The notes beneath the pieces are model-generated. The model had not been told where the DNA came from. It saw only the letters and a list, made by a program, of their open reading frames with translations, and did no database searches. Position numbers and translations under genes: made by a program. Source: Mesorhizobium sp. (lineage in GTDB: Bacteria > Pseudomonadota > Alphaproteobacteria > Rhizobiales > Rhizobiaceae). From it: a stretch of 64,000 nt of DNA. Location of the stretch: contig NZ_JAEULZ010000052.1 of the NCBI RefSeq assembly GCF_016793485.1, positions 1 to 64,000 of the forward strand, read 5' to 3'. This document shows positions 46,350 through 54,588 of this stretch, piece after piece (position 1 is the stretch's first letter; each line of letters begins with the position of its first letter).

Positions 46350-47300
46350 TCAGCCCGTCCTCAGGCGCGGATTGAGCAGGATCGCCGCCACGTCGGCGAT
46401 CAGGTTCGCGGCAACGTAGACGAATGCGGCGATCATCACCGTCGCCTCCACCACGGGCAGGTCGCGAAGCTGCAGGGAATCCACCAGCAGACTGCCGAAG
46501 CCCGGATAGGAGAATACCTTCTCCACCACCACCACGCCGCCGACGAGATAGGCAAGGTTGAGCGCAGTGACGTTCAGCGTCGGAACCAACGCATTGGGCA
46601 GGGCATGGCGCAGCAGCACGCGCCGGCGCGACAGCCCCTTGAGTTCCGCCATACGGATGTAGTCGGAATCGAGCACTTCGATCAGATTGTCGCGCAGCAT
46701 GCGCACCGCGTAGACGGCCATGACAATCGCCAGCGTCAGCGCCGGCAAGGTCATCGCGCGGAAATATTCCCAGGCGCTGGATGTTTGATCGACGAGGGAG
46801 ATCGCCGGCAGCAGAGGCAACACGATGACGAAGGTCAAAAGCAGGATGGTCGCCAGAAGGAAATCCGGCACCGAGAGCAGCACCAGCGTCACCACCGAGA
46901 ATGCGTGGTCGGCGGCCCGGTCGCGATAGAGGGCCTGAAGGATCGCGGGGACCAGCGTCAGCGGCAGATAGATCAGGAATGCATAGGCCGACAGAAGCAC
47001 GGTATTAAAAATGCGCGGCGCTAAGATTTCGGAGACCGGCCTACTCGACGCCAGCGATTTGCCGAGATCGCCGGTAACCAGCCCGCCAAGCCAGTCCAGA
47101 TAGCGAACCGGCGCGGGCCGATCGAGGCCGAGTTCCGTTCGCAATTGCGCAAGGGTTTCAGGCGTCGCATCACGACCGAGGATACGGGAGGCGACATCGC
47201 CCGGCAGTATCTCGAGCATCGAAAAGATGATCAGCGATACCAGCAATAGCGTCACAACCGACATGAGCGACCGGCGGATCACCAGTTTGAAGATGGCCAC
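46350..47300 (-). CDS. ABC importer permease (DppB-like)
   Basis: 316 aa, six membrane segments. N-terminal IRRSLMSVVTLLLVSLIIFSM, the LGLDRPAPVRYLDWLGG loop typical of DppB, the EAA-type MAELKGLSRRRVLLRHALPNA loop, and a C-terminal family ending (VAAILLNPRLRTG). Second gene of the binding protein-B-C-DF operon. Confidence 0.93.
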   Translation of the reverse strand: MAIFKLVIRRSLMSVVTLLLVSLIIFSMLEILPGDVASRILGRDATPETLAQLRTELGLDRPAPVRYLDWLGGLVTGDLGKSLASSRPVSEILAPRIFNTVLLSAYAFLIYLPLTLVPAILQALYRDRAADHAFSVVTLVLLSVPDFLLATILLLTFVIVLPLLPAISLVDQTSSAWEYFRAMTLPALTLAIVMAVYAVRMLRDNLIEVLDSDYIRMAELKGLSRRRVLLRHALPNALVPTLNVTALNLAYLVGGVVVVEKVFSYPGFGSLLVDSLQLRDLPVVEATVMIAAFVYVAANLIADVAAILLNPRLRTG

Positions 47301-47373
47301 GCCGTTTCCCCGTCACAGATCGGCATCAGTGGAGATCCCGCGCTCCGGAATGACCGGAGCGCGGGTCAGTCTA

Positions 47374-48900
47374 TTACTTGCAGCTCAGATCTTCAAAGTT
47401 GAGGTTGAAGTTCTGGGCGCGAGGCGTGTAGCCGTCGCAGTTTGCACGGATCGCCAGCACCTGGTGCACGAACATCGGCAGCACCAGTCCGCCTTCCGTC
47501 GCCAGCAGCTTGCCCGTCTCCTGGAACAGCTTGAGACGCTCCGCAGGATCGACCGTCGTGTTGGCCTTCAGCAGCAGCGCGTCATAGTCGGGGCGTTCCC
47601 AGTGCGTCTCCTTCCACTTGGCATTCTGCGTGTAGGCAGTGGCGAGGCCTTCGCCCGGCGGACGCATCGACCAGGCCGAGGTCACTGCGGACTTCTTCAA
47701 CCACACATCGTCCCAGAAGCTTTCGGCCGGCGTCACGATAACATTGATGTCGAACCCGGCGGGCTTCGCCATTTCGGCATAGACCTGCGCCATCAGCACC
47801 ATTCCGGGCACGCCTTCGGCCGTATAGAGATCAAACTTCAGGCCGTCCGGATAACCGGCTTCGGCCAGCAGCGCCTTGGCCTTTTCGATGTCCTGCTTCG
47901 GCGCTTCCTTGGTGTAGGAGGCCGGATTTCCGATCGGAACCGGGTTGTCGGCGCCGGGTTCGCCGAAGCCGAGGAGCACGGTGTCGACCATGGCCTGCCG
48001 GTCAACAACCAGCTTCATGGCCTCACGTACCTTCGGGTTGTCGAAGGGCGGCGTATCGACCCAGGCCGAAACGGTCATCGAGTTCGACGCGCCCGTCGAC
48101 AGCAGCTTGATGGAGTCGTCTCCCTGCAGCGTCGAGATCACCGACGGATCGACGTTGAGCATTAGGTCAACCTGCCCGGCCTTGATCGCGGAAACGGCCG
48201 CCACCGCTTCCTGCGCCACGGTGATGCGCAGGCATTCGGCCTTCGGCTGACCGGGGTTCCAGTAGTTCGGGTTCTTGCGCAGGATGCGCACCGGAGCATT
48301 CGGCGTGAACTGCTCCTGCATGAACGGGCCGGTGCCGTCGGCCTTCAGCCTGAGCGTCTCGCCCGTCGCGCCATCAGGCACGATGTTGGTGAACTTGTTG
48401 GTAATCAGGACAGGCAGTTCGACCACCGGGTTCTTCGTCTTGAACACCACCGTCGTCGCATCAGGCGCGCTGATGCCTTCCGGATCGAGGAATTCCAGGA
48501 CTGCGCGTGCGCCGGACCCTGTCTTCTCGTCGAGCAGGCGCTTGAAGCTCCAGACGACGTCGGCCGACGAAAAGTCCTTGCCCGAATGGAACTTCACGCC
48601 TTCGCGCAGCTTGAACGTCCAGGTCAACCCGTCGTCGGAGACCGACCATTCGGTCGCCAGTTCCGGCAGGACGTTGAAATTGTCGTCGATATCGACCAGG
48701 CGGTTATACACCGCGAAGGTGTGGTAAGCATCGTCGCCGGACTCCATGTCGGCGGGATCCATCGACTGCTTTTCGCCGCTCCATTCGTAGCCCAGTATTT
48801 TCACACATTCGTCGCCGGCGGCCGCGAGGCCCGCGGACGTCGACCCCATCAGGCCGGCCACCGCGAGTACGGCGCCGGATAACCATGCTGTCTTTCTCAT
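47374..48900 (-). CDS. ABC importer substrate-binding protein (family 5, DppA-like)
   Basis: 508 aa with a Sec signal peptide (residues 1-27, ending SAGLAAA). The family 5 core shows SMDPADMESGDDAYHTFAVYNRLVDID, TWTFKLREGVKFHSGKDFSSADVVWSF and a lobe with REAMKLVVDR. AGGGAG precedes the ATG. Family 5 proteins bind peptides, opines or oligosaccharides; the linked dehydratase-like enzymes favour a sugar-type ligand. The TCCG/CGGA palindrome at 48954-48976 lies upstream. Confidence 0.92.
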   Translation of the reverse strand: MRKTAWLSGAVLAVAGLMGSTSAGLAAAGDECVKILGYEWSGEKQSMDPADMESGDDAYHTFAVYNRLVDIDDNFNVLPELATEWSVSDDGLTWTFKLREGVKFHSGKDFSSADVVWSFKRLLDEKTGSGARAVLEFLDPEGISAPDATTVVFKTKNPVVELPVLITNKFTNIVPDGATGETLRLKADGTGPFMQEQFTPNAPVRILRKNPNYWNPGQPKAECLRITVAQEAVAAVSAIKAGQVDLMLNVDPSVISTLQGDDSIKLLSTGASNSMTVSAWVDTPPFDNPKVREAMKLVVDRQAMVDTVLLGFGEPGADNPVPIGNPASYTKEAPKQDIEKAKALLAEAGYPDGLKFDLYTAEGVPGMVLMAQVYAEMAKPAGFDINVIVTPAESFWDDVWLKKSAVTSAWSMRPPGEGLATAYTQNAKWKETHWERPDYDALLLKANTTVDPAERLKLFQETGKLLATEGGLVLPMFVHQVLAIRANCDGYTPRAQNFNLNFEDLSCK

Positions 48901-48953
48901 TTGCTTGTTCTCCCTGGCAAACAAGTTCCCGTCATGCTCTTTACGGCTGCAAG

Positions 48954-48976
48954 CATTTTCCGAAATGTCGGATATG
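48954..48976. promoter_or_regulatory. candidate IclR operator upstream of the Dpp-type operon
   Basis: The core TCCGAAATGTCGGA (arms TCCG/CGGA, 6-base centre) within a wider CAT...ATG dyad. It lies in the 184-base divergent spacer between the DppA-like gene and the binding-protein-like gene at 49085. Confidence 0.45.
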
Positions 48977-49084
48977 CGTACGTTTATGTAGACTGGCACA
49001 ATATCCGTGTTAGCCTGCGAGTCAATAAACCGGTTGGTGTGCAGCGCATCAGAAATCGCGCTTCGAGGCAGGAGGATTCTCGCA

Positions 49085-50215
49085 ATGGCGTCCGTCAAGT
49101 TGCGGGGCATGACATGGGATCATCGCCGCGCCGTCGATCCGCTGACGCACGCAACGGCGCTTTTCCAGCAGCGCCACCCCGGCATCGACGTCGAGTGGTC
49201 CGCACGTCCCTTGAGCGGGTTCGAATTCACGCCGGTCGACAAGCTGGCGGAGGACTACGACCTGATCATCCTCGACCATCCCTTCATGGGAGCGGTCGCG
49301 GCTTCGGGGTCGCTCATGCCGATCGATGACATCGTCGGCCTGACCGACGACAAGTTTGTCGGCCCTTCCCTCAAAACCTACCGCATGGAAGGGCTCCTCT
49401 GGGCTTTGCCGGTCGACGCGGCAACGCAGGTCGCCGTTTCCCGTCCCGACCTGATGGACGCGCTGGACGTGTTGCCGCCAAAGGACTGGAACGAACTCGT
49501 CGCGCTCGGCGAAAAGGCGCGCGCGCGGTCGATGCATCTCGCAATCGGCTTGGCGGGCGTGCACAGCCTGATGACGTTCTTCACGCTGATGGCAAATCTC
49601 GGATCACCGTGCGGGACGGAGCAGGGCAAGCCCTTTGCCGATCGTTCGACGGCGCGGACGGCCTTGGACCTCATGCGCGGCCTGCTCGAATTCTGCCCGC
49701 CGCAGGCGCTCGACTGGAACAGTATCCGCCTGCATGACGAGATGGCCACCCGCGACGATCTCGTTTTCTGCCCTGCCGTCTACTGTTTCGCGACCTACGC
49801 GGAAGCCGATCGCCGCAAGCCGCTCCGCTTCCACGACCTTCCTGGTCCCACCGGCTCCTCCGGTTCAACGATCGGCGGCACCGGCCTTGCCGTTTCGGCG
49901 CGCTGCGCGAATGTCGAAGCGGCGCTGGCCTATGTCCGCTTCTGCGCCGAACTTTCCACGCAACGCACCTTCGCCGAACATCACGGCCAACCGGCCCTGC
50001 GCGATGCCTGGCTGGACGAGACCATCAATGCACGGTTTGGAGGCTGCTATCGGGATACGCTGAAAACCCTCGACGCGTGCTGGATCCGCCCGCGTTACAA
50101 CGGCTACCTCACCTTTCAGGAAAAAGCCGGCGACCTGATCGAGGCGCATCTGCGTGGTGACATCGGCGAAGGCAACCTGCTCGACACACTCGAGCGCCTG
50201 CACGGCGGCCGGTAG
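49085..50215 (+). CDS. solute-binding-protein-like protein without signal peptide
   Basis: 376 aa. The sequence follows the family 1 extracellular binding-protein pattern (TALFQQRHPGIDVEWSARPL, YDLIILDHPFMG, GLLWALPVDAATQV, DWNELVALGEKAR), but it begins MASVKLRGMTWDHRRAVDP with no hydrophobic export signal. AGGAGG lies 9 bases before the ATG; in-frame sequence upstream does not add a clear signal peptide either. It may act in the cytoplasm as a sugar sensor or chaperone, or use another export path. It is divergent from the DppA-like gene and ends 5 bases from the IclR gene. Confidence 0.75.
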   Translation: MASVKLRGMTWDHRRAVDPLTHATALFQQRHPGIDVEWSARPLSGFEFTPVDKLAEDYDLIILDHPFMGAVAASGSLMPIDDIVGLTDDKFVGPSLKTYRMEGLLWALPVDAATQVAVSRPDLMDALDVLPPKDWNELVALGEKARARSMHLAIGLAGVHSLMTFFTLMANLGSPCGTEQGKPFADRSTARTALDLMRGLLEFCPPQALDWNSIRLHDEMATRDDLVFCPAVYCFATYAEADRRKPLRFHDLPGPTGSSGSTIGGTGLAVSARCANVEAALAYVRFCAELSTQRTFAEHHGQPALRDAWLDETINARFGGCYRDTLKTLDACWIRPRYNGYLTFQEKAGDLIEAHLRGDIGEGNLLDTLERLHGGR

Positions 50216-50220
50216 CCGGA

Positions 50221-51042
50221 TCAGCCCAGCCGGCGCGACAGCTTTTCGGCGGCGTTCATGACGCGTTCGATCAGATAGTCCTTGTTCGGCTTCACCAGCC
50301 GCTGTTCCGGGGCCACCACCGAGATCGCGGCAATACAGCGACCGTTCGCATCGACGACCGGCGCCGCCACGCAGCCCGCGTGCTCATTGGTCTCGTTCAG
50401 CTCCGTTGCATAGCCCTGGCGGCGGAACTTGCGTATCTGCGTGATGAGTTTTTTCACGTCGGTCGCAGCGCGACCGGTCGGCGACGGACGAACGGTTTCC
50501 TCAAGCAGACCGGTGAGAGCCTTGTCGTCCAGGTCGGAGACGAGCAGCCGCCCCGCCGCCGCCCAGTTGACCGGAACCCGCGATCCGACCTGGCTGATGA
50601 TGCGGACCGGCCGCACGCCCTCTTCCTTCAGCAGCACCATCATCAGGTTGCCGTCGAGAACCGAAAGCTGGATCGTCTCGCCGGTTTCGTCGCGGAGTTG
50701 CTCGGCGATGCGCGCACCGTCCTTGAGGAGATCGACATGGCTGCGATAGGCCATGCCAAGCTCGAAAAGCTTGCGTCCGAGGAACAGCCCGCTGCCGCGC
50801 CCCGACGGCGCGAGATAGTCGCCCTCTGACAGGGTCCGCACCAGTTCATAGGCGGTGGACTTGGGGATCGAAAGCTCGGCGACGATCTGCGCGACGGTGA
50901 TCGGCTCGCCGCGCTGAAGCATCAGTTCCAGGATATCGAGCGCCCGGCGAACCGAACGCGAGCCCGTGCTCTCGTCGTCCTGTCCGGTTTCTGGGCCAGC
51001 TTCCGGCTTGAGCTTCGGATTCAACTTGACAGGGGGAGGCAT
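50221..51042 (-). CDS. IclR-family transcriptional regulator
   Basis: 273 aa. A winged helix-turn-helix lies near residues 28-90 (RSVRRALDILELML, ITVAQIVAELSIPKSTAYELVRTL), then the IclR effector-binding domain (RVPVNWAAAGRLLVSDL, GCVAAPVVDANGRCIAAISV). Members repress or activate sugar-acid and aromatic catabolism and respond to the substrate. It is divergent from dehydratase-like enzyme 3, with a palindrome between them (51061-51087), and is the only regulator in the catabolic region, so it likely controls the region. Confidence 0.9.
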   Translation of the reverse strand: MPPPVKLNPKLKPEAGPETGQDDESTGSRSVRRALDILELMLQRGEPITVAQIVAELSIPKSTAYELVRTLSEGDYLAPSGRGSGLFLGRKLFELGMAYRSHVDLLKDGARIAEQLRDETGETIQLSVLDGNLMMVLLKEEGVRPVRIISQVGSRVPVNWAAAGRLLVSDLDDKALTGLLEETVRPSPTGRAATDVKKLITQIRKFRRQGYATELNETNEHAGCVAAPVVDANGRCIAAISVVAPEQRLVKPNKDYLIERVMNAAEKLSRRLG

Positions 51043-51060
51043 GTTCGTTTTCCAGTATAT

Positions 51061-51087
51061 TGGACCATTGTCCGGAATTCGGAAATG
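51061..51087. promoter_or_regulatory. candidate IclR operator between iclR-type gene and enzyme 3
   Basis: Two overlapping dyads: GGACCATTGTCC and TCCGGAATTCGGA. The stretch ATTGTCCGGAATT is nearly the same as ATTGTCCGCATTT at 56601-56613. It fills most of the 74-base divergent spacer. Confidence 0.55.
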
Positions 51088-51116
51088 TTACGACCCGCTC
51101 GCACGGAGGGCAAGAC

Positions 51117-52247
51117 ATGAAGATCGTGGACATCGAAGTGATCGAGCTTCGCGTTCCGGGATGGACCGGCGAGACATTTGACGGGTCATACGACAATTGT
51201 CTTGTTCTCGTCCACACCGACGAGGGCCTTACCGGCATCGCCGAAGTGGACAGCGTGCCAGCCGTCATCCGCGCCATCGTCGATGGGCCGCGATCGCACA
51301 CGCATGCCATGGGCTTGAAGGAGATTCTGATCGGACTGGACCCGACCGACGTCGAGGGACTGTGGGACCGGATGTACGATCTCACCAGCTATTATGGCCG
51401 GCGCGGCGTCGTCATCCACGCCATCTCGGCCGTGGACATCGCGCTGTGGGACCTGCGCGGCAAGGTCGCGGGCAAGAGCGTCGGCGAACTGCTCGGCAAG
51501 CGCCAGCGCGACCGCGTGCTCGCCTACGGCACCGTCTATCCGCTCGGCGAGACGCCGGACGAAGTGCGCTGGAACATCGACCGAGGCTTGAAGCGCGGCC
51601 TGAAGGCAATCAAGATCGTCGCCGATCCCTTCTGGCGCGAAGACCTCGACAAGACGGCCGAACTCATCCGCACGGCCCGCGCCCATGTCGGCCCGGACAT
51701 TCGGCTCATGGTGGATGCCGCCACCGCTTGGTCGAAGGCCGAGGAAGGCCTGCCGCTCATGCCCATCTTCAAGGAATATGATTTCTTCTGGGTCGAAGCG
51801 CCGCTGCCGATCGACGACCTCGACGGGCACGCACGGTTCCAGGGTTTCGGTGTGCCGATCGGCGGCGGCGACCTCGGACTCACCACCCGCTACGAATACG
51901 AGATCGCCTTCGAGCGCGGCAGGATCGATATCGCCCAGCCCGACGTCACCATGGCCGGCGGCATCACCGAACTGATGCGCATTTCGGCTCTGGCGAAAAG
52001 CATGGGCAGGCGCGTCGTCACCCACGGCTACAAGTCGAACATCACGATCGCCGCAAACCTCGCCTTCCTGTCGCAGCACTGGGCCGACGAGCCGTGCGAA
52101 TACTCGACCAGCGAATCGCCACTGCGCTGGGAGCTGACGCAGGAAGGCTTCCCGATCGAGGCGGACGGGCGGATCACGGTGCCCGACCGGCCCGGCCTCG
52201 GGGTCAGCCTCAATGCAGATACCATCGCGAAGTATCGGATCGCGTGA
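51117..52247 (+). CDS. enolase-superfamily (mandelate racemase/muconate lactonising) enzyme 3
   Basis: 376 aa from the ATG at 51117, with GGAGGG upstream. Landmarks: AIKIVAD (first Lys kept), LMVDAATAW and FFWVEAPLP as metal ligands; the third ligand position reads GGGDLG, Asp where Glu is usual. QPDVTMAGG and VVTHGYKS give the Asp-His dyad. Probable sugar-acid dehydratase. It is divergent from the IclR gene and followed by a hairpin terminator (52248-52273). Confidence 0.88.
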   Translation: MKIVDIEVIELRVPGWTGETFDGSYDNCLVLVHTDEGLTGIAEVDSVPAVIRAIVDGPRSHTHAMGLKEILIGLDPTDVEGLWDRMYDLTSYYGRRGVVIHAISAVDIALWDLRGKVAGKSVGELLGKRQRDRVLAYGTVYPLGETPDEVRWNIDRGLKRGLKAIKIVADPFWREDLDKTAELIRTARAHVGPDIRLMVDAATAWSKAEEGLPLMPIFKEYDFFWVEAPLPIDDLDGHARFQGFGVPIGGGDLGLTTRYEYEIAFERGRIDIAQPDVTMAGGITELMRISALAKSMGRRVVTHGYKSNITIAANLAFLSQHWADEPCEYSTSESPLRWELTQEGFPIEADGRITVPDRPGLGVSLNADTIAKYRIA

Positions 52248-52273
52248 CCGGCGCTAACTCGTAGCGCCGGTTT
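52248..52273 (+). terminator. intrinsic terminator-like hairpin after enzyme 3
   Basis: Stem CCGGCGCTA / TAGCGCCGG (9 bp, perfect), 5-base loop, followed by TTT. It begins right after the stop codon of enzyme 3 and lies between that gene and the convergent min operon. Confidence 0.65.
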
Positions 52274-52283
52274 CGAAGTATCC

Positions 52284-52481
52284 TCAGGCCGCGTCGGCCG
52301 CAGGCTGAGCTGTCGGTTGCGCGAAGCGTGGCGTTGCGCCAGCGGCCTGCTCGCAGAGCTCGATGTGCCTGGCAAGCGCCTGGTTCGTCAGGGCTGCGCT
52401 GATGGTCATGATGTCGCGTCCCTGGTAGCGCGGCATCTGCTGGACTTCCTTCAGCCGCTCCAGAAGTGCAAGTCTGGTCAT
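52284..52481 (-). CDS. small protein of unknown function downstream of minE
   Basis: 65 aa starting MTRLALLERLKEVQQMPRYQGRDIM. AAAGGAG lies 7 bases before the ATG, a good site. The protein is mainly helical by composition, with a hydrophilic Ala/Pro/Gln-rich end, no Cys and no membrane segment. It follows minE by 29 bases on the same strand and may be co-transcribed with the min genes. Not recognised. Confidence 0.6.
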   Translation of the reverse strand: MTRLALLERLKEVQQMPRYQGRDIMTISAALTNQALARHIELCEQAAGATPRFAQPTAQPAADAA

Positions 52482-52510
52482 CACATCGCTCCTTTGCTGA
52501 TCGCCGGCCT

Positions 52511-52828
52511 TCAGGCCGCCTTCTTTCCGGTGCCCACCTTGGCCGCGCCCACCTTGGCCGCTTCGGCCCGCTTCTTAGCGGCATCGAAGGGTATCTCGAT
52601 GTCGACTTCGAGCGTCGAGACCTTCTCGCCGCGATCCATCTTCACGCTGACCTTGTCGTCGTCGATCTGCACATGCTTGGCGATGACGCGAAGGATTTCG
52701 TCGCGCAGCTTGGTCACCAGATCGGCATCGCCGGCCGAGGCGCGTTCATGGGCAAGCAGCACCTGCAAGCGGTCGCGGGCGGCCGGAGCCGACTGCGGCG
52801 GACGGGAAAAGAAACGGAGCAGGTTCAT
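52511..52828 (-). CDS. minE: cell division topological specificity factor MinE
   Basis: 105 aa. N-terminal membrane-targeting and anti-MinCD segment ([25 protein letters not shown]), then the dimerisation domain ([22 protein letters not shown]) and an Ala/Lys tail. It drives MinD off the membrane and sets the mid-cell division site. It overlaps minD by 4 bases. Confidence 0.96.
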   Translation of the reverse strand: MNLLRFFSRPPQSAPAARDRLQVLLAHERASAGDADLVTKLRDEILRVIAKHVQIDDDKVSVKMDRGEKVSTLEVDIEIPFDAAKKRAEAAKVGAAKVGTGKKAA

Positions 52829-53640
52829 GCCGCCTTCCTTCCGAATATCTTGCCGAAGAAGCCGCGCTTCTCGCCGGGGATGGTGACCGGGATCGGTTCG
52901 CCCTTGAGCCTGCGGGCCGCATCGAAATAGGCGCGGGCCGGCGCGCTGGCGTCGTCCGCCAGGGTGACCGGCGCGCCGACGTTGGAAGCCTTCAACACGT
53001 CCATGCTTTCCGGAATGATGCCGAGCAGCGGGATCGAGAGGATTTCGAGAACGTCGTCCACCTTCAGCATGTCGCCGCGCTCGGCGCGGGAGGGGTCGTA
53101 GCGGGTCAGCAGCAGGTGCTTTTCCATGCGCTCGCCATTCTCGGCCTTCATCGTCTTGGAATCGAGCAGGCCGATGATGCGATCCGAATCGCGGACCGAG
53201 GAAACCTCCGGATTGGTCACCACGATGGCGATGTCGGCATGCCGCATGGCCAGCGTCGCGCCGCGCTCGATACCGGCCGGGCTGTCGCAGATCACCCAGT
53301 CGAAAGCGCCAGCCAGAGCAGAAATCACCTTCTCGACGCCTTCCGGCGTGAGGTTGTCCTTGTCGCGGGTCTGCGAGGCGGCGAGCAGATAGAGCGTCTC
53401 CACCCTCTTGTCGCGTATCAGCGCCTGCGCAAGCTTGGCCTCGCCCTGGATAACGTTGACGAGATCGTAGACCACACGGCGCTCAGCACCCATCACGAGG
53501 TCGAGGTTGCGCAGGCCAACGTCGAAGTCCACGACGACGACCTTTTCGCCACCCTGCGCCAACGCTGCACCGAGTGCGGCGGAAGTCGTCGTCTTGCCGA
53601 CGCCTCCCTTGCCAGATGTGATCACGACTACCTTGCCCAT
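52825..53640 (-). CDS. minD: septum site-determining ATPase MinD
   Basis: 271 aa. Deviant Walker A KGGVGKTT near residue 11, [13 protein letters not shown] (Walker A'), Walker [13 protein letters not shown], and a C-terminal amphipathic membrane-binding helix ([12 protein letters not shown]). It recruits MinC to the membrane and oscillates with MinE. It lies 25 bases after minC and overlaps minE. Confidence 0.97.
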   Translation of the reverse strand: MGKVVVITSGKGGVGKTTTSAALGAALAQGGEKVVVVDFDVGLRNLDLVMGAERRVVYDLVNVIQGEAKLAQALIRDKRVETLYLLAASQTRDKDNLTPEGVEKVISALAGAFDWVICDSPAGIERGATLAMRHADIAIVVTNPEVSSVRDSDRIIGLLDSKTMKAENGERMEKHLLLTRYDPSRAERGDMLKVDDVLEILSIPLLGIIPESMDVLKASNVGAPVTLADDASAPARAYFDAARRLKGEPIPVTIPGEKRGFFGKIFGRKAA

Positions 53641-53665
53641 TGACCTCTCCTGTTCTGGACCCGGC

Positions 53666-54415
53666 TCAGCCGAGTGTTCCCGTTTTGACTGTCTCGCCCT
53701 CGAGCCAGATATGGACCGCCTGTCCGCGCAGGTCCGGCTCCATGTCCTCGGCCGTCTTGTAGAAACCGTCGATGGCGATCAGTTCCGCCTCCAGCTTGCG
53801 GCAGAAAATCCGCGCCGAGGCATTCCCCGTCGTGCCGGCCAGCGCCCGTCCCCTGAGCGTGCCGTAGATGTGGATGGATCCGCCCGCGACGACCTCCGCG
53901 CCGGACGCGACCGAACCGATGACGGTCACGTCCCCCTCGGGGAAGAAAAGCGACTGGCCGGAGCGCACGGGCTCGGTCACGATCATCGACGGGATCGCCC
54001 TTGCCTGCACAGTCTGAATAGCGGTCTCTTCGACTGCCTCTTCCTCTGCATGCTGCTCGACAGTCTGCTCCGTGCTGGCGGAGGGCGGCTCGAAATCCGA
54101 GGCTGGCCGGCCATCCGTCATGGCGGGCGGCAGGTCCGAGCCGAGCAGCGATGGGCGGGCTCCTTCGATGCCCATGATTCGCACGTTGCGCTGGCCCAGC
54201 TGGCTGAGCAGCTCGCGCAATTCGTTGCGATCTATGTCCAGGCCATCGATGTCGAGCACCACGGGCCGACGCAGGAAAAATCCGGCGGAACGGGCCGCAA
54301 GATCGTCGAGCCGCGCAAGCCAGTCCTCGAACGGCAGCTCGGGGCTCAGCGCCAGGGCAAGGAAGGACCGCCCCTTGAGGCGGATAGGCCGGGGTTGAGT
54401 TAACACGTTGGTCAC
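53666..54415 (-). CDS. minC: septum site-determining protein MinC
   Basis: 249 aa from a GTG at 54415, where the typical N-terminus begins (TNVLTQPRPIRLKGRSFLALAL); the in-frame sequence before it has no MinC character. The N-terminal domain inhibits FtsZ polymers. An acidic linker (about 120-150) leads to the C-terminal beta-helix with Gly-rich turns (GDVTVIGSVASGAEVVAGG) that binds MinD. First gene of minCDE. Confidence 0.93.
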   Translation of the reverse strand: MTNVLTQPRPIRLKGRSFLALALSPELPFEDWLARLDDLAARSAGFFLRRPVVLDIDGLDIDRNELRELLSQLGQRNVRIMGIEGARPSLLGSDLPPAMTDGRPASDFEPPSASTEQTVEQHAEEEAVEETAIQTVQARAIPSMIVTEPVRSGQSLFFPEGDVTVIGSVASGAEVVAGGSIHIYGTLRGRALAGTTGNASARIFCRKLEAELIAIDGFYKTAEDMEPDLRGQAVHIWLEGETVKTGTLG

Positions 54416-54565
54416 TTTGGTAAATTTTCCGTTGCTTCTGTGTACCGAAAAAATGGTTAACAAAAGGTAAACGACCGCCGCTTCCGCAACGGCATCGGAC
54501 ACGAAAACGTAAATCTTTTCAGTGTGTTAGATATAACTAAAATGAAATTGATACGTATCGCGTGG

Positions 54566-54585
54566 CGCAGGCGACGAAGCCTGCG
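54566..54585 (-). terminator. hairpin after enzyme 4, possible terminator
   Basis: Stem CGCAGGC / GCCTGCG with a 6-base loop, 3 bases after the enzyme 4 stop codon (54589). No clear T-run follows on the minus strand, so it may only mark the transcript end. The remaining 54416-54560 should hold the minC promoter. Confidence 0.35.
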
Positions 54586-54588
54586 GAT

